A DNA stretch of 64,000 bases from JAWKUK01 sp041398605 (GTDB lineage: Bacteria; Planctomycetota; UBA1135; GCA-002686595), in NCBI GenBank assembly GCA_041398605.1, contig JAWKUK010000005.1, forward strand, positions 372,001 to 436,000, written 5' to 3'. Below, in pieces: positions 1 through 7,634 of this stretch. Each line of letters begins with the position of its first letter. The first letter of the stretch is position 1. Made by a program: the position numbers and the translations under genes. The notes under the pieces were generated by a model, which worked only from the letters and a program-made list of their open reading frames with translations, did not search any database and was not told the DNA's origin.

Positions 1-897
1 CGGCTCGAAGCGCGCGGGTATCGGGTCGTGAATCGCGAGGACCTCTTTGCGCAGGAGGGCTACCTCGCAGGCACCGATGAGCGCCGGGCCGAGGAGCTCA
101 TGCAAGCGTTCCTAGACCCCGAAGTGGACGCGGTCTTTCCTGGCACGGGCGGCTACGGGGCCATGCGGATCTTGGACCGCCTCGATTACGCCGCGATCCG
201 GAACAACCCGAAGCTGCTGATCGGATTCAGCGACGTCACGGCGCTCCACGCGGCCTTGAATCGACGCGCGGGGCTCGTCACGTTTCATAGTCCAAATCCG
301 ATGTATGGCCTCGGGAGCCCGGACAACCTGACGCCCTTCTCCTCCGAGTGGTTCTTTCGCGCCGTGACGCAGCAAGGCGCGGACACCGCCGGTGCCTACG
401 AGGTCGTCGTGCCGCCCGCGCGTGGGCTGGGGGACGCCGGCGATGTCCCGCGTCCGGTCGCGCTCGGCGCTGGGCGTGCGCGCGGACGCCTCGTCGGCGG
501 CAACCTCTCGCTGATCTCGGCGCTCGAGGGCACTCCGTACGCGATCGACACGCGTGACGCGATCTTGTTGATCGAGGACACTCGCGAGGCCCCTTATCGC
601 GTCGATCGGATGCTGTGCCAGCTAAGGCTGGCGGGCAAGCTCGCCACGCTGCGAGGCGCCGTGCTCGGGCAGTTCACGCGCAACTACGATCGCGAGGACG
701 AGACTCGCGGCGCCGACCCGCGTTACTCCGTCGACGGCGTGCTCCGCCAGTACTTCGAGGGCGCGGGGATCCCAGTGCTGATGAACTACCCCATTGGACA
801 CCACGCGATGAACGCGACGCTGCCGCTCGGCGGCGAGGTGGAGGTTGACGCCGACCGTGGGGTCCTGCGAGTGCTCGCGCCACACGACGCGCGCTGA
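1..897 (+). CDS. S66 family (LD-carboxypeptidase/MccF-like) peptidase, 5' truncated
   Basis: The reading frame is open from base 1, so the true start lies outside the window; 298 codons are visible. Three family features are present: the nucleophile motif GFSDVTAL, an acidic segment LIEDTREAPYRVDRM and a late His motif PIGHHAMNATLPLG. These fit the Ser-Glu-His triad of peptidase family S66, whose members cleave the L,D bond of murein tetrapeptides during cell-wall recycling or degrade microcin C-like compounds. The two functions cannot be separated from this fragment. A cytoplasmic location is inferred from the family. The next gene is convergent. Confidence 0.85.
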   Translation, partial: RLEARGYRVVNREDLFAQEGYLAGTDERRAEELMQAFLDPEVDAVFPGTGGYGAMRILDRLDYAAIRNNPKLLIGFSDVTALHAALNRRAGLVTFHSPNPMYGLGSPDNLTPFSSEWFFRAVTQQGADTAGAYEVVVPPARGLGDAGDVPRPVALGAGRARGRLVGGNLSLISALEGTPYAIDTRDAILLIEDTREAPYRVDRMLCQLRLAGKLATLRGAVLGQFTRNYDREDETRGADPRYSVDGVLRQYFEGAGIPVLMNYPIGHHAMNATLPLGGEVEVDADRGVLRVLAPHDAR

Positions 898-914
898 CCC
901 GAGCGCGGGTCGCG

Positions 915-1085
915 CTACCTCACGAGGACAAAGCGCATCACTGGCAGACCGCCCTCGTCCTCCGTGACTTCGACTGACTCGATCTCGTAGTTCGCGGCAA
1001 ACAGCGCGGCGATCTTGTCGACGAGGTCGGCGAGGGCGGGCGCGCTCTGGGCGCTGATGTGCTTCTCGATGGTCTTGCTGGACAT
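915..1085 (-). CDS. Small hypothetical protein (56 aa)
   Basis: A 56-residue frame starts at an ATG at 1085 and ends in TAG at 915. It begins 18 bases after the lipoprotein gene ends, so it is probably the last gene of the 2776-to-915 operon. The product is a helical N-terminal half followed by an acidic stretch (YEIESVEVTEDEGG) and a hydrophobic strand at the C-terminus. It has no signal peptide or recognised domain. GC-rich third positions and co-directional placement support its being coding. Function unknown. Confidence 0.5.
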   Translation of the reverse strand: MSSKTIEKHISAQSAPALADLVDKIAALFAANYEIESVEVTEDEGGLPVMRFVLVR

Positions 1086-1103
1086 GTCGGGGCTCGCTAA
1101 GGG

Positions 1104-2183
1104 TCAGCTGTTGGAATCTAAGTTCGCCGCCAGGAAGGCCTCGACTTGGTCAAGGGCTTCGACCGCGCCCAGCTCGCGCTTCAGGAGCTCGCGCTTCGTC
1201 GCGATCGCGGCAGGGGTCGTCTCTGTCGGCCACTCGGCCAACGGTGAGCCGGGGTCATTCGCGTCCGGGACGGCCTCGAGGAGCGCTGCGCGAGCGTCGT
1301 CGAGCTGGTTTGGATCGAGCGCATCGACCCGTTGCTTCGCGCGCTCAATAGCCTCTTCGAGGCTGATGTGGTCGGCGTGCTCCTGGTCGATCTGCTGCTG
1401 GACTGCGCCGAAGGCCAACTCTTGACTCAGGACGCTGCGCACGGAATCGATGCCGGTGACGAAGACCGCCGCGAGCCCTGTCGCGTAGTACTGCGTGATT
1501 CCGACCTCCGTTCCCTGCGCTTGGGCGTCGGCGAGCGCGCTGGTGGTCGCCACGAGCGAAGGGATCAGGATGTGGGTCGCCACGCCCTCGGCGTCCTTGT
1601 GCTCGAAGATAGGTACCCTCGCGAACTCTTCGCGGCGCCAACCGATCGAGCCGCTCGTCGGGAAGCCGGCTGCCGCGTCGAACGTGACCTCGAGGCCCAA
1701 CGCCGTGTTCGTGCCGAAGACGTACAGCCTGGCGTCCGCGAGCTGGCCTGGGACAGCCGCTGGTTCCTCGTGCATTCGCATGGACGGGCCCGTGCGGGGC
1801 GCCCCGCCGCCAGCGCGCTTTTCGACGAAGAGGCTGTCGTCCTCGCCCTCCATGGACCGCTTTGTGCCAGCGGCGCCTGTGAAGAGCGCCAACGAGAGCG
1901 CGGCGTTTCCGACGGCGAAGCTCTGGCCGATGCCCAAGCCGAGCACCTTCGACAGGATGAACTTGCTCCGGTTCGTGAACGAAGCGAGGACCGGGAGCAC
2001 CTGGCCTGCGTCGGTGACCGGCGCGATGCTGAGCTCTTGCCGCGCGTAGCCGAAGTCCAACGCAGGCGGCGCTCCATTGACATTGATCCCGACGACGGTG
2101 CGCGTCGTGAAGCAGACAGTGCTCTTGTCCGCAGCGCACCCGAGGAGTCCGGAGAAGAGCAGGCAGGTGAACAGAGATCTCAT
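1104..2183 (-). CDS. Hypothetical exported lipoprotein (359 aa)
   Basis: The N-terminus is a short signal sequence ending in the lipobox-like LLGCAAD, so the mature protein should be lipid-anchored at Cys16. The following 340 residues are Ala-rich with a helical, charged C-terminal third (about residues 240-359) and no conserved motif that I recognise. The gene begins 2 bases after the stop of the preceding lipoprotein gene and is followed by a 56-codon gene, which makes a three-gene unit of surface proteins. A role at the cell envelope is inferred only from the signal peptide. Confidence 0.7.
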   Translation of the reverse strand: MRSLFTCLLFSGLLGCAADKSTVCFTTRTVVGINVNGAPPALDFGYARQELSIAPVTDAGQVLPVLASFTNRSKFILSKVLGLGIGQSFAVGNAALSLALFTGAAGTKRSMEGEDDSLFVEKRAGGGAPRTGPSMRMHEEPAAVPGQLADARLYVFGTNTALGLEVTFDAAAGFPTSGSIGWRREEFARVPIFEHKDAEGVATHILIPSLVATTSALADAQAQGTEVGITQYYATGLAAVFVTGIDSVRSVLSQELAFGAVQQQIDQEHADHISLEEAIERAKQRVDALDPNQLDDARAALLEAVPDANDPGSPLAEWPTETTPAAIATKRELLKRELGAVEALDQVEAFLAANLDSNS

Positions 2184-2185
2184 GG

Positions 2186-2776
2186 TCAGGGAGCCTCGGG
2201 TGAGGCCTTGAAGTGGATCAAGTAGTGGGCCTCGGAGTCAGCGCTCGACACCCATGACAACGGCGGACCGCCTGTAGGCAGGCAGAAGCGTGTCCGAGAG
2301 GCGTAGCCAACTGCGGCGCGTGGGCCATCATCCTCGACCGCGAGGTCCACGCCGACGGTGGAGGTCTCTCGTCGCGCGAGCGGCGCGCGCGTGGTCTCCC
2401 CACACAAGACCCAAGGGCCAGAGCTGGACGTTGCGCGCGGCGGCAGCGTCCCCGCCAGGGCCATTGCGGTCGCTGCTTCGAAGCTCCGCCAACCGTCGAC
2501 CTCAACGCATGTCGGCGTGATCGTCGTCGTACGTCGGGCGCCAAGCGTGTACGACCGCGACCCGGCGCGGAGGTCCAGGATGAGGCCGAGCGAGCTAACG
2601 CGTGTCCGTTGTCCGCCTGCGAGCTGCTTTTGCTCGATCCAGACGAGGCCCGCGTGGCGGTCCATACCCCCGGGCCCCGACCAGTGCACAGCAGTGCAGC
2701 CTGAAGCGGTGCCCATCGCGACGAGGGTCAACCCAAGAGACCGGAGGGTGTCCATGGGTCGCAGGAGGGCCAGCAT
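2186..2776 (-). CDS. Hypothetical lipoprotein
   Basis: The frame stays open upstream to 2911, but the first 45 codons are Arg/Ser-rich and not signal-like, so I place the start at the ATG at 2776 (a second ATG is at 2755). From there the protein opens with a basic n-region and a hydrophobic core ending in the lipobox-like GTASGC. About 170 mature residues follow, beta-rich with several isolated Cys. It belongs to no family that I recognise. Its stop is 2 bases before the next lipoprotein start, so the two are probably translated together. Confidence 0.65.
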   Translation of the reverse strand: MLALLRPMDTLRSLGLTLVAMGTASGCTAVHWSGPGGMDRHAGLVWIEQKQLAGGQRTRVSSLGLILDLRAGSRSYTLGARRTTTITPTCVEVDGWRSFEAATAMALAGTLPPRATSSSGPWVLCGETTRAPLARRETSTVGVDLAVEDDGPRAAVGYASRTRFCLPTGGPPLSWVSSADSEAHYLIHFKASPEAP

Positions 2777-2936
2777 CTTTGGTCGCGCCTGAAGGCGCTC
2801 TACACCCGATATCTTACGAAGTTCCGCCGCTTCGACATGGACCCAACGGCGACGCGACTCCGCGCCGCTCGACCTCTGCTGCACAGCGCTGGTCGAACAG
2901 CACGACTGCATGGAAGAAGCCGCGTCTCTGTTGAAG

Positions 2937-4760
2937 TCAAAGGAAGGTGATCGACACGGCGTCGGTGAAGTTTGACGTCGAGAGGCCGCCCACGGAGTCG
3001 CGGTGCCAAGCCTGGAAGTGATAGGTGTCGCCGGGGAGGACCGGGACCGGGCCGTTCGGCTGCGGGATCTGGGCGAGGTTCGCGCGCGCGGCGCCTGTGC
3101 CCGACGTCCCTGTGTTGAAGATGACCCCGCCGACGCCGCGGCCGACCGGGAGGCCGACGCACAGGTTGCCTTGGCTGCCGCCCGCGAAAGGCACGAAGGC
3201 TTGGTTCGGGCTGACGATTACGAAGCCAAAGGAGCTCGGCGGAAGGCCCGAGGCCAGGAAGGCGACATGGTTGTCGGCTACGAAGGGGCTCCCGGAGGCG
3301 TCGAGGCGGCCCGGCTGGCCGGTCGAGTTCGGGTTCGCGTTGCAATAGATGGTGCCGAGCGCGTCGATGAGGACGACATAGACCCCGTCGCGCTGCACGG
3401 GGATCATCGCGAGGTTTGGCTGCACCGCCGCCGGATAAGGCGCCAGCGCCCCGCTCGGGAGCACCTCGAAGACGCCAACGATCGGAGCAGTCGGGTCGAG
3501 CTCGATGAGGAGCTGCGCCGGGAAGATCGGGTCAAACTGCAGCGTCGGGTCCTCGCCGTATGCGTGCACCGCAGCGAGGTAGCTGCCTGGCTCGGTGCCA
3601 CGCGGCACCTGGGCGTCTGGACGGATCACAGGAGTGAGCTGAACGGCCTCGCGTGCCGTACCCAGTGAACCTGGCGGTACTTGCAGCTCCATGCCCGGGA
3701 AACCGGGCGCGACGCGGTAGGAGATGACACCTCCGGTGCCGTCCAGCACTGCGACCGGGGCGTAGTAGCACCCTCCACCGGTCCCAGGCGAGTTGCACGA
3801 TTGGTCCTTCGAGTAGTCGAGGGAGAACGTCGCACCGGTGCCGGAGATCGTCGTCTCAACGGTCGAGTATTGCGTCGCGAACGGCAGGCTCGCCAACCAG
3901 GTCCCGTAGTCGCCGTTGTCCATGTCGTCCTTGAAGCCCGCTATTTTCGCGGCCGCTTCGAGCTTGTCGATGGCTCGTTGTTGCGCGGCGGCCGAGCCTC
4001 CGAGGCCGATACCCGTGCCCTTGTAGACGATGCCGTCGTTGCCGGTCGAGCCAGGGGCGACGCCGCCGACGCCGTCGGCTGAGCTCGTCACCTTGCCGCC
4101 AGGCCCAGGCGGATCGACATTGCTATAGCAGCCATTCACGTCGACCATGACCGCCCCGCCCGGCTTCGGCGGCAGGGGGTACGGCCCCGCAGGGTTCCCT
4201 TGCCCCGTGCCCATGCCGGCGCCCCCGGCTTCTTTGAAGCCGTCGTACATCCGGCCGCCATCTAGAGTGATCCCGCCGCCGCCGTCCTGACCGTGCTTCG
4301 CGATCACAAATCGGCCTGTGTTCGAGAGCGCGTTCCAGGCCTGAAGGGTCGTCGCGCTCGTGTCGACGTTGTAGGCGCGCTGCGTGCCGTCCGCGCTCTC
4401 GTAGCCGATGATGGCGTTGTTCGCGTCGCGCAGGACCCTTCCAACAGTCGTCCCGCCCTGCTTCAAGTCGTTGCCGACCACGGTCGGCGGCTTGCCCGTT
4501 GCAGACAAGAGGCCCATCTGCGCGAAGATCCAACCCTGCGCCCCGGTCACGAACATGTCGCCGGCTTTGCCCTCGTTGTTCGCGCCGCCGTTGTAGACGA
4601 AGACCTTGGTCACTGGGCCTTGGGGCGTGACGGCGGCTGCTGCTGTACACCAAGCCAGCGCAGCGACGAGCGCTGCCCCCCGCGCGACGCGACGGAGCTG
4701 GCTGAAGATGGGGTCTAGCGCAAGTGGTTGCCTTGAGTCATCTGCATCGAGTCTCTGCAT
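2937..4760 (-). CDS. Large secreted protein: possible caspase-like core plus shared C-terminal module
   Basis: The start is the ATG at 4760, with a GGAG ribosome-binding site about 9 bases upstream; it gives 607 residues with a signal peptide near residues 24-44 (AALVAALAWCTAAAA). The segment FVIAKHGQDGG (His about 156) followed by VMVDVNGCYSN (Cys about 211) has the spacing and flanking strands of a caspase-like His/Cys dyad; this is a tentative reading. The middle of the protein is beta-rich. The last ~135 residues match the C-termini of three other secreted proteins in the window (PNSTG, later GDTYHFQAWHRDSVGG, then a SNFTDAVSITF end). Export and a surface or secreted location are well supported; enzymatic activity is not. 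Confidence 0.75.
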   Translation of the reverse strand: MQRLDADDSRQPLALDPIFSQLRRVARGAALVAALAWCTAAAAVTPQGPVTKVFVYNGGANNEGKAGDMFVTGAQGWIFAQMGLLSATGKPPTVVGNDLKQGGTTVGRVLRDANNAIIGYESADGTQRAYNVDTSATTLQAWNALSNTGRFVIAKHGQDGGGGITLDGGRMYDGFKEAGGAGMGTGQGNPAGPYPLPPKPGGAVMVDVNGCYSNVDPPGPGGKVTSSADGVGGVAPGSTGNDGIVYKGTGIGLGGSAAAQQRAIDKLEAAAKIAGFKDDMDNGDYGTWLASLPFATQYSTVETTISGTGATFSLDYSKDQSCNSPGTGGGCYYAPVAVLDGTGGVISYRVAPGFPGMELQVPPGSLGTAREAVQLTPVIRPDAQVPRGTEPGSYLAAVHAYGEDPTLQFDPIFPAQLLIELDPTAPIVGVFEVLPSGALAPYPAAVQPNLAMIPVQRDGVYVVLIDALGTIYCNANPNSTGQPGRLDASGSPFVADNHVAFLASGLPPSSFGFVIVSPNQAFVPFAGGSQGNLCVGLPVGRGVGGVIFNTGTSGTGAARANLAQIPQPNGPVPVLPGDTYHFQAWHRDSVGGLSTSNFTDAVSITFL

Positions 4761-4955
4761 GGGGAACACTCCACGAGCCGAGCCCCGCGTTTGTTCGCAC
4801 ACGAATTGCCGAATGGACCGGGGCTTGGGTCAGGTCCAATGCTAGGACGGACAGCAAGATCTCGCTGGCTCGCTGCGCCACGATGGAAGCTTCATTTGCG
4901 TCGGACGCACTCTGCGCCGCTGTGCGAGCCGCGTCTCAGGTCCCGCGCGCATGAT

Positions 4956-5075
4956 CTCTACGCGCGGGAGCTCTACGCGCAGAGCCTCTACGCGCAGAGC
5001 CTCTACGCGCAGGGCCTCTACGCGCAGGGCCTCTACGCGCAGGGCCTCTACGCGCAGGGCCTCTACGCGCAGGGC
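4956..5075. repeat. 15-bp tandem repeat, eight units
   Basis: Eight consecutive 15-base units read CTCTACGCGCAGGGC on the plus strand. Units 1-3 carry small variants (ending GGGAG, AGAGC, AGAGC) and units 4-8 are identical. The array lies between the stop of the gene ending at 5124 and the start of the secreted-protein gene at 4760. Because the period is a multiple of three, it translates on either strand into pentapeptide repeats (ALRVE or LYAQG), but no frame through it has a credible start or flanking coding sequence, so I treat it as intergenic. Confidence 0.9.
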
Positions 5076-5123
5076 GGCGCCTGGGAGCGCCGCCATGCGG
5101 ATCGGGCAGTCGCGGGCGGCCCC

Positions 5124-5846
5124 TCAGGCGCCTTGGGCGAGCAACCGCGCACGTTGGTAGACCATCTCGAGGATAGGCAGCGCTTGCTCTCGCGTGACAC
5201 CCAACGCACGGGCACGCCGAACAAGGAACTCCCAATAGCTCATGAGGCGCGTCCGAAGCAGCTCGAGCCGAACTGCATCGAGGCTGATGGCCCCGAACTC
5301 CGCGCGCTCCCGGAGTCGCTCGAGGATCGCGAGCAAGCGCACGCGCGCCGCTTCCGGATCGGGGTACCCCACCGCGGCTGCGGCCCGCACGCGGAGCTGC
5401 GTCACGACCGACTCGTACAGGTCGGGGTCCCACCCCGTGGAGCGCGCACGCTCGATCAGCTGCTCGAGCAGCACATCGAGGCGCGCCTCGATCACTTGCT
5501 CCCGGAGGAAGGCCGCCTCGAAGTACGACATGAACCCCGAGCGCGCGCCCTCGATCACCGCCGCGATGGCGGCTTGAAGGTTGGCGCCGGCGCCGGGGAC
5601 TTGGGTCGCGTGCTCAGCGACCCATCCCCCGACCTGCGCCTGCAGGATCAGCAGCTGCTCGTACGCCAGGTCGCTCTGCGGTGCGGCCTCGAAGAGGCGC
5701 CTCAGGGAATCGTCCAGGTCGGCGTCCGTGACGGCTGAGGGCGTCACGATCACGCCGTCGTCATCGCTCGCAAAGGGGCGCGGGACTGCGGCGAACGCCG
5801 CTGACGCCAAGAACACGGCACTCACGAATCGGATCGTCTTCTGCAT
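5124..5846 (-). CDS. Hypothetical exported helical protein (240 aa)
   Basis: The ATG at 5846 is preceded by a good GGAG-type ribosome-binding site. The first ~20 residues form a signal peptide (RFVSAVFLASAAFAA, cleavage after an Ala). The mature part is predicted almost wholly alpha-helical, rich in Leu, Ala and Arg, with repeated short amphipathic helices. It has no Cys pairs, metal motifs or catalytic signature. It could be a periplasmic helical-bundle or structural protein; I do not recognise a family. Downstream lies the 15-bp tandem repeat, and the neighbouring genes give no functional hint. Confidence 0.65.
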   Translation of the reverse strand: MQKTIRFVSAVFLASAAFAAVPRPFASDDDGVIVTPSAVTDADLDDSLRRLFEAAPQSDLAYEQLLILQAQVGGWVAEHATQVPGAGANLQAAIAAVIEGARSGFMSYFEAAFLREQVIEARLDVLLEQLIERARSTGWDPDLYESVVTQLRVRAAAAVGYPDPEAARVRLLAILERLRERAEFGAISLDAVRLELLRTRLMSYWEFLVRRARALGVTREQALPILEMVYQRARLLAQGA

Positions 5847-5991
5847 GGTTCATCTCCGTTGGGAAAGGTTGGGGAACCTGCTCGCCCGCGGATGGGCGCC
5901 GCACCGACTCGCGGGCGGCCGACCTAATGAACGTATGAATCGCGCGCGTCCGCCATCGAAGCCGAGAATCGCTCACACTGTGTTGCGCCGC

Positions 5992-7599
5992 TCAGAAATC
6001 GACCCCCGCTTTGGGCATCGACCGCAGACTCGCAGCGCCCAGCGCCGGACGACGCGGTCCGGCACCGAGGTACGTGCGGCAGCCATGGTCGACGAGGTCG
6101 AACGCTGCGACCGGACCCCGGTATACCTCGTGCTCGAGCGCTGCGTGCACAATGCGGCTGAAGCCCTCGATCGGGTCGATGCGGCTCCAATGCTGCTTGA
6201 GCTCGTCAAGCTCATCGTCATTGAACCCGCGTGCGCCAACCGGGTTGAACGTGACGCGATAGGCGCACGAGCTCCGCGGCCCATTGCACTTGTGGTAACA
6301 GCGCGCAAAGACCTCAGCGGCCCGGGCAAAGATCGGGACGAGCGGCCCCCAAAATTCGGCGTGGTAGTCGAGCTCGAGCAGCAGAATCGCGAACTCGCAG
6401 AACGAGAAGAAGTTCACGCCATTCGGGGCCCCATGCGTGTCGAACTCCGTCAATTGACCGCCCGCGAAGAGCATGAAACCTCTCGCGACTTGGTCGTAGT
6501 CAAGGCCTTGGTGCTTGCCTTGATAGTGCGTGATCAAGATCTCCTCGAGCAGGTCTGCGATCCCTTCAGCCGAGCCACGATGTTGCTCTACCTCGAGCTG
6601 CGAGAACTCAGGCAGCTGCCCGAAACCAGCGTCTTCCGCGCGCACAAGGTAGCGGCTTCGGAGGTAACCACTGACCAAGTCGACCGGCGCTGACGTCCCC
6701 GCCGCTGGCAGCGTCCTCTGATCCAAGTCCGCGAAGAAGGCCCGGTGCGCCGCGTGTGGACGACTCCCGTCCGCGGAGTATGCGTTGCGCAGCTCGAGCT
6801 CGGCCTGCCGTGTGCGAGCGAAGGAGTCGAGCATGGCCTCATCGCCGCGTGGAATCGACAATGGCGCGGACCCCGGCTCGGCCCCATTCGCAAAGACTGG
6901 CGCGTCAAGGTCCGTCCACCAAACGAGGTGGCGAATGTGAGGCGGGTCACCACTAAAGGTCCATTGAACTTGGATAGACCCACCGACCTGCAGTTGCTGT
7001 ACGAACTCAGCGTGGAGCAAAGAACCTTCGCCTGCCGGCGCGACGGCTAGGGCCGTACGGTGCGGCGGTCCTACGACGCCGGCGTGGACCTCAGAGCGCG
7101 AATGAGACAAGAAGAGAGACACCCCGTAGGCCGTATTGGGGCGGTCATTCTGGAGCACCCAAGTGCAGCTCCTCATTGCCGAGTTTGCTGCAAGCTTGGA
7201 GCTGATGCTCAGGAAATAGGCGAACTCGCCTTTGATGCGATCGAGCGTCGCGTCGGTGACGGGGTAGACCTCGATCGACACGCCATCGATGGGGTCCCAG
7301 CCGCCCTTCGGGTTGCCTTTCGAGGGGTGGTACTTCCGAGCCAGCATCCATGTGGCCTCGATCCCACCGTGGCTCTTCCCCCAAGCAAAAGCGCTGCGCA
7401 GGATCTGTGCGTAGACCTCCCGCTTGTCGCGCAAACGACCCGTAGGTACGGAGGGGGGATAGGTCGCAAGGTAGAGCTCAACGACTTGCTTGATGTGGGC
7501 CGGGGCGGGCTGGACGCTGATCAACCCCAGCGGCCCTCTACGTTGGGCCGCACTGGTCATACCTGTCGAGAAGACATTCAGCTGGATTTCGAAGTTCAT
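5992..7599 (-). CDS. Hypothetical protein (535 aa)
   Basis: I choose the ATG at 7599; a TTG at 7608 would add three residues. The protein is soluble-looking, with no signal peptide or long hydrophobic segment. It carries clusters of aromatic residues and a late segment with four Cys and several His (FARCYHKCNGPRSSCAYR), which might bind metal. No family is recognised. It is transcribed in the same direction as the upstream kinase gene, 35 bases after the kinase stop, so it may be the third gene of the sigma/kinase operon and a target or partner of the kinase. That link is inference. Confidence 0.6.
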   Translation of the reverse strand: MNFEIQLNVFSTGMTSAAQRRGPLGLISVQPAPAHIKQVVELYLATYPPSVPTGRLRDKREVYAQILRSAFAWGKSHGGIEATWMLARKYHPSKGNPKGGWDPIDGVSIEVYPVTDATLDRIKGEFAYFLSISSKLAANSAMRSCTWVLQNDRPNTAYGVSLFLSHSRSEVHAGVVGPPHRTALAVAPAGEGSLLHAEFVQQLQVGGSIQVQWTFSGDPPHIRHLVWWTDLDAPVFANGAEPGSAPLSIPRGDEAMLDSFARTRQAELELRNAYSADGSRPHAAHRAFFADLDQRTLPAAGTSAPVDLVSGYLRSRYLVRAEDAGFGQLPEFSQLEVEQHRGSAEGIADLLEEILITHYQGKHQGLDYDQVARGFMLFAGGQLTEFDTHGAPNGVNFFSFCEFAILLLELDYHAEFWGPLVPIFARAAEVFARCYHKCNGPRSSCAYRVTFNPVGARGFNDDELDELKQHWSRIDPIEGFSRIVHAALEHEVYRGPVAAFDLVDHGCRTYLGAGPRRPALGAASLRSMPKAGVDF

Positions 7600-7634
7600 G
7601 AAGCTCAAGGTCGCTTTCTGCCTGTCGGGTCGGA

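Noticed and set aside
4842..5096. A minus-strand frame with seven ALRVE repeats as a protein
   Set aside because: No ribosome-binding site, Arg/Cys-rich non-repeat flanks, and the repeat is equally open on the other strand; it is better explained as an intergenic minisatellite.
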